A stretch of DNA of 30,396 bases from assembly GCA_038209155.1 (NCBI GenBank), contig JBBQYA010000029.1:1-30396 (forward strand), given 5' to 3'. Below are positions 15,002 through 22,376 of the stretch, piece after piece; position 1 is the stretch's first letter; every line of letters begins with the position of its first letter. Origin of the DNA: JBBQYA01 sp038209155. Its GTDB lineage: Bacteria; Bacteroidota; Bacteroidia; Sphingobacteriales; Sphingobacteriaceae. Below the pieces are notes generated by a model. That model searched no databases and was not told where the DNA came from. It worked only from the letters and a program-made list of their open reading frames with translations. Both the position numbers and the translations under genes were made by a program.

Positions 15002-16249
15002 TCAATCTCCGATTATTAAACTAAAATCTCCTAAAAAAGGAATAGCTCCATATTTTCCGGCTATATAATCCTTTTCAAAAGAGGAGTCATTTCTGATCCC
15101 TTTAAAATCTACCAAGGTATAAAAGTGACTCGCACCATATTTATCCTTCTCTACAAAATAAATTTGATCTCTTCTAAGAAGTTTTGCATTCAATAAATTA
15201 GTATCATGGGTAGCAAAAATAAATTGACTTTCTTTATTATCAGTTGAATTAAATAATTCAACTACTTTTTTAGTTAATAAGGGATGGAATCTGGCATCAA
15301 ACTCATCAATAATTAAGACCCTTTTTTCATTTATTGCTTCCAAAATGTAAGGGCCAATTTCAAACATTTTCTTGCTTCCTTCTGATTCTCCTGAGAACAT
15401 TAAAAAGTTTACAAAACCTTTTTCTTTCTGATTTATATCAAACTTTTTATGCTTAGTAGTTATATAAAAGTCGTTAGTATTTTTTTTACTTTGATATTCA
15501 ACTCTATTAACATCTTCAATACCTACATCAGAAATTTTTAATAATTCAGAAATTTTTAACCTTTTATTTTCATCAGCTATGGAATCACCCGCATTTTTAT
15601 GCATGGTATAATCGGAAAAAAGTCCTGAAATAATTATATAATTCGATAAATATTCAATTATTTCACTGGCAATTCCATTGTATAGTGACTTTACTACAGT
15701 TAAAAATAGAGATTTGTTATTGGCTAAACCCTCGTTTGTATCTTGATAAATCTTACTAAAAACCAATCCTTGTTTAAATTTACTTTCATTGACATTAATA
15801 CTTCTCTCTAATCTTGTAAAAAACTCTACTTCCTTTTTTCCAGGAGTTCCAAAAAGCCATTCAGATTTGATTTCTTTTTGCGTTGCTTCAAAACCATATC
15901 TGTATTTAATATTATTCAATATAAAGGAAATTTGAAAAAAACTTGGTTCATTCTCTGTCTCAGTTGATAAACTAAAAGGTTCTATTTGTTTGGATAAAAT
16001 GGAATCGTCTTTTACGGAATCGGTTACAATTGAAATAAAAGAAATTAATGCTTTAATAATATTGCTTTTTCCGCTAGCATTTGCTCCATAAATTGCCTTG
16101 CTCTTTAAAAGAGAAATTTTCCTAGGTCCTAAAATTAAATTATTAGAATCAACTTCTTTATATTTTGAAACTAATTTTGACGCAGACATTGTTAATGTTT
16201 GCATTTTTTTTATAGATCTAAAGTTTTCGACAGTAAAATCAATAAGCAT
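15002..16249 (-). CDS. ABC-type AAA ATPase, RloA/AbiLi-like
   Basis: This 415-residue cytosolic ATPase belongs to the AAA_15/AAA_21 group related to OLD and RecF/SMC-type ATPases. MLIDFTVENFRSIKK is the standard opening. Walker A is GANASGKS (55-62), an ABC-like signature SGESEGSKK sits in the C-terminal half, Walker B is LIIDEFDARFHPLL, and the switch histidine is in FATHDTNLL. The ATG at 16249 is preferred over an upstream TTG at 16276, because the -7 promoter box (16274-16281) covers that TTG. It is followed within 1 nt by an RloB-family gene. In known RloAB/AbiL-like and PARIS-like systems the ATPase senses infection and controls the TOPRIM-like partner. That role here is inference from gene pairing. 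Confidence 0.88.
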   Translation of the reverse strand: MLIDFTVENFRSIKKMQTLTMSASKLVSKYKEVDSNNLILGPRKISLLKSKAIYGANASGKSNIIKALISFISIVTDSVKDDSILSKQIEPFSLSTETENEPSFFQISFILNNIKYRYGFEATQKEIKSEWLFGTPGKKEVEFFTRLERSINVNESKFKQGLVFSKIYQDTNEGLANNKSLFLTVVKSLYNGIASEIIEYLSNYIIISGLFSDYTMHKNAGDSIADENKRLKISELLKISDVGIEDVNRVEYQSKKNTNDFYITTKHKKFDINQKEKGFVNFLMFSGESEGSKKMFEIGPYILEAINEKRVLIIDEFDARFHPLLTKKVVELFNSTDNKESQFIFATHDTNLLNAKLLRRDQIYFVEKDKYGASHFYTLVDFKGIRNDSSFEKDYIAGKYGAIPFLGDFSLIIGD

Positions 16250-16273
16250 ATCCTGAGATTTACGATAATATCT

Positions 16274-16281
16274 CAAATATA
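16274..16281 (-). promoter_or_regulatory. -7 element of the ATPase-RloB pair
   Basis: Minus-strand TATATTTG matches TAnnTTTG and ends 24 nt before the ATG at 16249. No clear -33 TTTG is present, which may mean a weak or regulated promoter. Confidence 0.5.
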
Positions 16282-16388
16282 CGTTTTTAATAAATATTAA
16301 TTTTATTAAAATTAAAAACTTTTAATCCTTTAAATTGTAATTTTTAGCTTGATAAATAATTGAATTCATTCCTTTTCCCAAAAACCAT

Positions 16389-16396
16389 TACCTTTC
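16389..16396 (+). promoter_or_regulatory. Possible -7 element of PIG-L gene
   Basis: TACCTTTC has one mismatch to TAnnTTTG and ends 18 nt before the ATG at 16415, the same spacing as the gcvP, ahcY and bacilliredoxin promoters. The -33 region is not convincing. Confidence 0.35.
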
Positions 16397-16414
16397 CTTT
16401 TCAAATTTGAATCC

Positions 16415-18883
16415 ATGATTTCTAAATTTCTTGTCAGATTATTATTTGTTTTATTTACAATTCCAGTATCTGCTCAGTGGCAAAATGATAATTCTGCAAA
16501 GATTCTTCAAAAAATAAAACATCTTTCTGTTTTTGGTTCAGTTCTTTATGTAGCTGCCCACCCAGACGATGAAAATACCCGATTGCTTTCTTATTTTGCT
16601 CAAGAAAAAGGATATCGAACAGCTTATCTTTCTCTTACTCGCGGAGATGGAGGTCAGAATTTAATTGGAAAGGAACAAGGAACGCTTTTGGGAGTTTTAA
16701 GAACTCAAGAATTATTGGCTGCAAGAAAAATAGATGGTGCAGAACAATTTTTTAGTCGAGCTTATGATTTTGGATATTCAAAAAATCCAGATGAAACATT
16801 TGAATTTTGGGGAAAAGAAAAAATTCTTTCCGATGCAGTTTGGGTAATTAGAAATTTCAAACCTGATGTAATCATTACTCGTTTTCCCACTACAGGAGAA
16901 GGCGGACATGGACACCATACTGCATCTGCAATACTTGCAGAGGAAGCATTTGAAGCGGCAGCAGATTCAAAAAGATTTCCAGAGCAATTAAAATACGTGG
17001 AAGTTTGGCAAGCTAAAAGACTGTTTTGGAATACATTCAATTTCGGAGGTGGAAATACAACAGCTGAAGATCAAATGAAAATAGACGTTGGAGTTTATAA
17101 TCCTTTAACGGGCTTATCAATAGGAGAAATAGCTGCTAAAAGTAGAACTTCTCATAAAAGTCAAGGTTTTGGATCGTCTGGAACTCGAGGATCTCAATTA
17201 GAATATTTAAAATTTATAAAAGGAGAAAAAGCTATAGAAAATCCTTTTGATGGTATCAATATAAAAGCGGATAAAACAGGATTAAACCCTAATTTCGAAA
17301 AAATAATACTGAACATTATAAAAAATTATGATGCTTCTGCTCCAGAAAAAAGTATTGAATTGCTTATTAAAGCTAGAGAATTGGCTTTTACTTTTTCTGA
17401 TAAATATTGGAAAAATCAAAAAATCAAAAGTATAAACGAATTATTAGCGATGTGCTCTGGCTTATATGTTGAAGCTATTTCTGAAGAAAATACTACTACT
17501 AACGGAGAAAAAATAAAAATTAATTTTCAGGTTTCTAATCGATTGAATACGGATGTTCAATTATTAAAAATTCAATTGCCAGCATTTGATACGATCATCA
17601 ATAAAAAATTGGAATTAAATAAAAATCAAGTATTTGTTACTAATTATTTAATCAATAATTCCATACAATTAACAAATCCGTATTGGTTAGAAAAAAAATT
17701 AGACAAAGGAAGTTTTAATGTGGAAAATCAATTATTAATTGGTCAAGCAGAAAACAAAGCTAGTATAAATGTAGAATTTAGCTTTTTAATTAATGGAAAG
17801 GAGTTAAAAATAAACCGACCGATTGTATATAGAATTACAGATCCTGTAAAGGGCGAAATAATAAAACCTTTGGAAGTTGTTCCTGCTTTAAGTGTTAATT
17901 TTATCGATAAATCGGTATTATTAACTTCATCTTTAGAAAAAGAAATTGAACTATCTATAAAATCAGGAAAAGCAAATATGAAAGGAGAATTAATGCTGAA
18001 AGTTCCAAAGGGATACTCAATTAATCCAATTTCTATACCTTTTAATATTATTAAAAAAGGAGATGAGCAACAAATAGTTTTTAAAATAAAGTCAGATTTA
18101 GAGAAAGTAGAAGCAGGTAAAATAACTGCAGAAGCGAAAATTGATAATCTTATCTATAACCAATCGGTAAAACATGTGATTTTTGATCATATTCCACAAC
18201 AGATTATAATAGAACTAGCAGAGGCAAGTATTTCAAAAACTGATTTATTATCTACATCAAAAAATATTGGATATATAACGGGAGCAGAAGATGCGATTCC
18301 AGAGGCATTAAAAAATATTGGTCTCACTGTAACTATATTAAACGATGAACAACTTATTAATGGCGATTTATCTAGGTATGACGCTATAATTTCTGGAATA
18401 AGAGCCTTTAATACTAATGATAGAATGAGCTATTATCATAGTAATTTGATGAAATATGTTGAAAATGGAGGTATTTTTTTAGTTCAGTATAACACTAACA
18501 ATTTTATTGGTTCGGTAAAAACAGAAATGGGTCCTTATCCGATGAAATTAGGAAGAGAGCGTGTTACTGACGAAAATGCAAAAGTCATTTTATTAGATCC
18601 AAAACATCCAATTTTTAATTATCCTAATAAAATTACTGATCAAGATTTTGAAGGGTGGATTCAGGAACGAAGTTTATATCATGCTTCTGAATGGGACAAA
18701 AACTATATACCTTTATTAAGAATGAATGATAAAAATGAAAAGCCAAGTGATGGAAGTTTATTAATTGCAGATTACGGTAAAGGAAGATTTATTTATACGG
18801 GTTTATCATTTTTTAGAGAATTGCCAGCAGGTGTACCCGGTGCTTTCCGTTTATTTGTAAATTTAATTAATAAAGAAAATTGA
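16415..18883 (+). CDS. Exported PIG-L family deacetylase with C-terminal amidotransferase-like domain
   Basis: This 822-residue protein starts with a Sec signal peptide (MISKFLVRLLFVLFTIPVSA, cleavage near 20). A PIG-L/LmbE metallo-deacetylase domain follows, with the zinc motif AHPDDE (48-53) and the second histidine cluster GHGHH (164-168). The family removes N-acetyl groups from amino sugars or sugar conjugates. The middle (about 340-600) looks like beta-sandwich spacer sequence. The C-terminal 200 residues, from about GYITGAEDAIPEAL, resemble a class I glutamine-amidotransferase/ThuA-like fold, including YDAIISGIRAFN and YVENGGIFLVQYN. I see no classical GATase Cys nucleophile, so this domain may only bind ligands. 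This architecture is common in Bacteroidota, but the substrate is unknown. The gene stands alone, divergent from the ATPase gene. Confidence 0.88.
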   Translation: MISKFLVRLLFVLFTIPVSAQWQNDNSAKILQKIKHLSVFGSVLYVAAHPDDENTRLLSYFAQEKGYRTAYLSLTRGDGGQNLIGKEQGTLLGVLRTQELLAARKIDGAEQFFSRAYDFGYSKNPDETFEFWGKEKILSDAVWVIRNFKPDVIITRFPTTGEGGHGHHTASAILAEEAFEAAADSKRFPEQLKYVEVWQAKRLFWNTFNFGGGNTTAEDQMKIDVGVYNPLTGLSIGEIAAKSRTSHKSQGFGSSGTRGSQLEYLKFIKGEKAIENPFDGINIKADKTGLNPNFEKIILNIIKNYDASAPEKSIELLIKARELAFTFSDKYWKNQKIKSINELLAMCSGLYVEAISEENTTTNGEKIKINFQVSNRLNTDVQLLKIQLPAFDTIINKKLELNKNQVFVTNYLINNSIQLTNPYWLEKKLDKGSFNVENQLLIGQAENKASINVEFSFLINGKELKINRPIVYRITDPVKGEIIKPLEVVPALSVNFIDKSVLLTSSLEKEIELSIKSGKANMKGELMLKVPKGYSINPISIPFNIIKKGDEQQIVFKIKSDLEKVEAGKITAEAKIDNLIYNQSVKHVIFDHIPQQIIIELAEASISKTDLLSTSKNIGYITGAEDAIPEALKNIGLTVTILNDEQLINGDLSRYDAIISGIRAFNTNDRMSYYHSNLMKYVENGGIFLVQYNTNNFIGSVKTEMGPYPMKLGRERVTDENAKVILLDPKHPIFNYPNKITDQDFEGWIQERSLYHASEWDKNYIPLLRMNDKNEKPSDGSLLIADYGKGRFIYTGLSFFRELPAGVPGAFRLFVNLINKEN

Positions 18884-18932
18884 TTTCAATATGAATATAG
18901 TAGTTAAGTTGCCCTAAAAAGGTATATAGCCC

Positions 18933-19034
18933 GCGTTCCAGATAGTAGCGGCATCCTTTTTCGCTGTTCAACTTTTACTAATTCAGAACAAATGTTTATG
19001 CGAAAAAGATATAGCGAAAAGCTGGAAAAAACGC
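18933..19034. repeat. Long imperfect stem-loop element (possible dispersed repeat)
   Basis: The left arm pairs with the right arm in three blocks. GCG 18933-18935 pairs with CGC 19032-19034, TTCCAG 18936-18941 with CTGGAA 19022-19027, and CTTTTTCGC 18956-18964 with GCGAAAAAG 19000-19008, with AT/AT extending past a bulged C. The segments between them (ATAGTAGCGGCATC on the left, ATATAGCGAAAAG on the right) form asymmetric internal loops. The apical loop is about 35 nt. Its GC content and structure stand out from the flanks. From memory, very similar strings recur between genes in Flavobacterium-like genomes, but I could not check this. It lies between the PIG-L stop and ybjQ and may serve as a terminator or a mobile repeat. 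Confidence 0.7.
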
Positions 19035-19048
19035 CCAAAATATTCTAA

Positions 19049-19056
19049 TAAATTTG
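19049..19056 (+). promoter_or_regulatory. Possible -7 element upstream of ybjQ
   Basis: TAAATTTG matches TAnnTTTG, but the -33 position is occupied by the right arm of the stem-loop element and has no TTTG. The leader would be about 95 nt of nearly pure A/T. Confidence 0.4.
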
Positions 19057-19154
19057 TAATTTAATATAAACTAATAATAAAAATAGTTGTTTAATAAAAC
19101 TGATAAAAAAGAATATAAATTTAATTAATAAATCTAAATTAAAAAGAAATTAAA

Positions 19155-19478
19155 ATGCTAGTAACAACAACAAACACTATCGAAAATAAAGAAATAGGTG
19201 CTTACCTAGGAATTGTAACTGGAGAAGTAATTATTGGGGCAAATATTTTTAAAGATATTTTTGCTTCTATCAGAGATGTAATAGGTGGAAGATCTGGATC
19301 CTATGAGGGAGTTTTGATAGAAGCAAGAGACAAAGCATTAAAAGAAATGATGCAAGAAGCACAAAAATTGGGTGCAAATGCAATTATTGGGGTTGATCTA
19401 GATTATGAAAGTCTAGGAAGAAATGGTAGTATGTTAATGGTAAGCGCCTGTGGAACTGCTGTAATTTTGAAAGGCTAA
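19155..19478 (+). CDS. YbjQ family protein (UPF0145/DUF74)
   Basis: The 107-residue protein matches the YbjQ family, small soluble proteins that form pentameric barrels and are sometimes called heavy-metal-binding domains, with no firm function. It contains YLGIVTGEVIIGANIFKDIF, the central IGGRSGSYEG loop, and the LGANAIIGVDLDYESLG strand near residues 74-90. The ending VSACGTAVIL is also typical. An AT-rich leader precedes it, and a yihY-like membrane protein follows after 40 nt with no promoter between. The two are probably cotranscribed, but a joint role is not established. Confidence 0.92.
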   Translation: MLVTTTNTIENKEIGAYLGIVTGEVIIGANIFKDIFASIRDVIGGRSGSYEGVLIEARDKALKEMMQEAQKLGANAIIGVDLDYESLGRNGSMLMVSACGTAVILKG

Positions 19479-19518
19479 TTCTGTTGTTGATTGGAATACT
19501 TTTCGCTTTTCCGAAAGA

Positions 19519-20457
19519 ATGAAGATAAACAAAGAGTTTTTTTTGACGACGTGGGAAATATTGAAAAACACATTTCATAATTTTTTTGATAATAGAGGCA
19601 TGAAATTAAGTGCATCCCTTGCTTTTTATACCATATTTTCATTAGCACCGATGTTGATTGTAATCATTTCCTTGAGTGGGATATTTTATGGAAACGATGC
19701 AATTGAAGGGAAAATATTTTCACAGATAAATGAATTTGTTGGAAATGAAGCTGCATTACAAATACAGGAAATAATAAAAAATGTGCAAAAATCCGGTGGA
19801 AGTAAGTTTGCAGTTTTTGTAGGTTTAATTACTTTGGGTATTGGAGCTACTGGCGTTTTTATCGAAATACAAGACTCTATAAATTATATTTGGCACGTGA
19901 GAGCAAAACCAAAAAGAGGTTGGGTGAAAATTCTTTTAAATAGATTTATATCTTTTTCCTTGGTGGTAAGTTTAGGATTTTTATTAATTGTTTCCTTGAT
20001 AATTAATGGTTTAATGATTGCTTTAAGCTCTCAACTAAACAAGTACTTTCCTGATTTGACAATCTTATTTGTGAATGTATTTAATATCGCTATTACCTTT
20101 GCAGTTATTAGTTTTTTATTTGCTATTATATTTAAAATATTACCCGATGTAAAAATAAGATGGAAAGAAGTATCCGTTGGTGCAATGTTTACATCAATAT
20201 TATTTATGTTGGGTAAATACGTCATTGGTCTTTATTTAGGTCAAGGTGAGTTAGGTTCTATATATGGTGCTGCGGGTTCACTAATTATTATTCTACTTTG
20301 GGTTTATTATTCATCTGTTATTTTGTATTTCGGTGCAGAATTCACACAGGTTTATGCAGAGAAAATGGGTTGCAGAATAGAACCATCTGATTATGCCGTT
20401 TATGTTTCTACCGTTGTAAAAGAAAAAGAAGTAACCGTTTTACCAAAACAAAATTAA
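19519..20457 (+). CDS. YihY/virulence factor BrkB family membrane protein
   Basis: The 312-residue inner-membrane protein has the family opening SASLAFYTIFSLAPMLIVII (about 32-51). Roughly six hydrophobic helices follow. Conserved elements include NYIWHVRAKPKRGW (about 130-143), the KILPDVKIRWKEV segment, and the late helix GSIYGAAGSLIIILLWVYYSSVILYFGAEFTQVYA. The family was once annotated as ribonuclease BN by error. Its real function is unknown, with some members tied to serum resistance or osmotic tolerance. It follows ybjQ by 40 nt, and the small membrane ORF begins 16 nt after its stop, so ybjQ to the symporter may form one transcript. Confidence 0.93.
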   Translation: MKINKEFFLTTWEILKNTFHNFFDNRGMKLSASLAFYTIFSLAPMLIVIISLSGIFYGNDAIEGKIFSQINEFVGNEAALQIQEIIKNVQKSGGSKFAVFVGLITLGIGATGVFIEIQDSINYIWHVRAKPKRGWVKILLNRFISFSLVVSLGFLLIVSLIINGLMIALSSQLNKYFPDLTILFVNVFNIAITFAVISFLFAIIFKILPDVKIRWKEVSVGAMFTSILFMLGKYVIGLYLGQGELGSIYGAAGSLIIILLWVYYSSVILYFGAEFTQVYAEKMGCRIEPSDYAVYVSTVVKEKEVTVLPKQN

Positions 20458-20473
20458 ATTTAGCTTTGACGAT

Positions 20474-20596
20474 ATGTCTGGCGAAAATGAAAAACCTCCT
20501 TTTTTGAAAAATTGGACCAATGTTTATGCTTTAGTAATCATTAATTTACTCATTACTATTATAGTTTTTGGACTCATAACCTATTATTACCAATGA
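20474..20596 (+). CDS. 40-residue single-span membrane miniprotein
   Basis: This short ORF (ATG 20474, TGA 20594-20596) encodes 40 residues. A polar head, MSGENEKPPFLKNWTN, is followed by one membrane span of about 20 residues (VYALVIINLLITIIVFGLIT) and a YYYQ end. Its stop overlaps the symporter start (ATGA), which suggests translational coupling. The gene is not an artefact of the AT-rich background. It has a sharp polar/hydrophobic division, a Trp-Thr-Asn-Val-Tyr boundary before the span, and exact coupling to a transporter. I know no named family. By analogy with small partner proteins of other solute symporters (for example DUF485 proteins beside ActP), it may be an accessory subunit. 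Confidence 0.75.
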   Translation: MSGENEKPPFLKNWTNVYALVIINLLITIIVFGLITYYYQ

Positions 20597-22311
20597 GTAC
20601 AATTGACTGGTTGGTACTTAGTAGTACCTTATTGTTCATTGTTATTTACGGTATTTATAGAAGTCGCGGGAGTAAAAACATTCACGATTATTTATTAGCT
20701 AATCAATCTATGCCTTGGTATAGTGTTGGTATTTCTGTGATGGCTACACAAGCTAGTGCAATTACTTTTCTATCGGCACCAGGTCAAGCTTTTACAGATG
20801 GGATGCGTTTTGTGCAATTTTATTTTGGTTTGCCTTTAGCAATGGTAGTCCTTTGTATCACTTTTATTCCTATTTATCATCGCTTAAAAATCTATACCGC
20901 TTACGAATATCTCGAAGGTAGATTTGATTTAAAAACTCGTGTATTTACTGCCTTATTATTTTTAATACAAAGAGGTTTAGCAGCTGGATTAACTATTTAT
21001 GCGCCAGCCATTATTCTTTCTACTTTATTAAATTGGGATGTGAACTATACTATTTTATTTATAGGTGGTCTAGTTGTTTTATACACAGTTTCTGGAGGAA
21101 CAAAAGCCGTTTCCTACACCCAAATGCAACAAATGACAATTATTTTTATCGGTATGTTTTTAGCCGGCTATATGGTTGTACAAATGTTGCCCAAAGAAAT
21201 TTCCTTTGGAAATGCCATTAGTATTGCTGGTGATTTAGGCAAAATGAATGTTCTTGATTTATCTTTTGATTTAAATAATAGATACAATATTTGGTCGGGA
21301 TTAATTGGTGGATTTTTTTTAGCACTTTCTTATTTTGGCACAGATCAATCTCAAGTTGGGAGATACCTTTCGGGAAAATCTATTTCGCAAAGTAGATTAG
21401 GTTTGATAATGAATGGAATGCTGAAAATACCAATGCAATTTTTCATTTTATTGATTGGGATATTAGTCTTTGTTTTTTACCAATTTCAAACAGCACCTAT
21501 CAATTTTAATAAAACTGAACTATCAAAAGTAAAAGCAAGCGCATACTCTTCTGAAATTATTCAATTAGAAAAGAAGCATCAAAAACTACAAGCAATCAAC
21601 CAATTAGAAATAAAACAATTGGCTATTGGTATCAATGAAAATAATGATGTTAAACGAAAAGCAGCAAAGGAAAAAGTTTTAGTATACCAAAAAGAAATGG
21701 CGGATGTGAGAAAAGAGGTTCAAACCATTATGAAAAAGAATGATAAAAAGGCAAATGTGAACGATACAAATTATATCTTTTTAACTTTTGTGACCAATTT
21801 TTTACCCGTCGGTTTGATTGGTTTATTAATAGCAGTTGTATTTTCTGCATCCATGAGTTCCACAGCTGGCGAATTGAATTCTCTTGCTTCAACCTCCGTC
21901 ATAGATATGTACAAAAGATTAATTAAAACGGACGGAAGCGATTCACATTATTTGTTAGTTTCCAGACTACTAACAGTAGCTTGGGGAGCTTATGCAATAT
22001 TTGTTGCACAGTTTGCAAGCAAAATGGGAAGTTTAATTGAGGCAGTTAATATTTTAGGGTCTTTATTTTATGGAACTATTTTAGGAATATTTTTAGTAGG
22101 ATTTTATTTTAAAAGCATTAGATCAAATGCAGTTTTTTATGGTGCTATTGTAGCCGAACTTTGTGTTTTATTTATATTTTGGTTAGATGTAGTTGCATTT
22201 CTCTGGTTAAATTTAATCGGATGTTTATTGGTTATTTTATTTTCTTATTTATTGAGCTTTTATTTTGGCAAAAGAGATATAGAATTTGCTAATAGTGTGA
22301 AATTGGATTGA
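20593..22311 (+). CDS. Sodium:solute symporter (SSS/SLC5 family)
   Basis: The 572-residue transporter has the LeuT-like SSS layout. A helix at 5-21 is followed by YLLANQSMPWYSVGISVMATQASAITFLSAPGQ (33-65), the conserved region of TM2. Many further hydrophobic segments follow, with the family motif SSTAGELNSLASTSVIDMYKRL near 422-443. The substrate could be a sugar, an amino acid or an anion, and the sequence does not tell. The odd feature is an insertion of about 90 residues (300-390) between two membrane helices, rich in Lys, Glu and Gln and likely a coiled coil. Its start overlaps the stop of the small membrane ORF. A terminator hairpin lies just after the gene but points mainly to the opposite strand. 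Confidence 0.93.
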   Translation: MSTIDWLVLSSTLLFIVIYGIYRSRGSKNIHDYLLANQSMPWYSVGISVMATQASAITFLSAPGQAFTDGMRFVQFYFGLPLAMVVLCITFIPIYHRLKIYTAYEYLEGRFDLKTRVFTALLFLIQRGLAAGLTIYAPAIILSTLLNWDVNYTILFIGGLVVLYTVSGGTKAVSYTQMQQMTIIFIGMFLAGYMVVQMLPKEISFGNAISIAGDLGKMNVLDLSFDLNNRYNIWSGLIGGFFLALSYFGTDQSQVGRYLSGKSISQSRLGLIMNGMLKIPMQFFILLIGILVFVFYQFQTAPINFNKTELSKVKASAYSSEIIQLEKKHQKLQAINQLEIKQLAIGINENNDVKRKAAKEKVLVYQKEMADVRKEVQTIMKKNDKKANVNDTNYIFLTFVTNFLPVGLIGLLIAVVFSASMSSTAGELNSLASTSVIDMYKRLIKTDGSDSHYLLVSRLLTVAWGAYAIFVAQFASKMGSLIEAVNILGSLFYGTILGIFLVGFYFKSIRSNAVFYGAIVAELCVLFIFWLDVVAFLWLNLIGCLLVILFSYLLSFYFGKRDIEFANSVKLD

Positions 22312-22319
22312 GTTTAAAC

Positions 22320-22352
22320 AAAAAAAACCTCAGTGAATAAACATTGAGGTTT
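22320..22352 (-). terminator. Terminator of fad operon
   Basis: The arms AAACCTCA (22325-22332) and TGAGGTTT (22345-22352) pair around a 12-nt loop. On the minus strand the stem is followed by eight T residues, so it is a good intrinsic terminator for the acyl-CoA dehydrogenase end of the operon (stop at 22377). On the plus strand the T-tract is short, so it would end the symporter transcript less well. Confidence 0.85.
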
Positions 22353-22376
22353 CTGATAATTTGAATTAATATAAAA

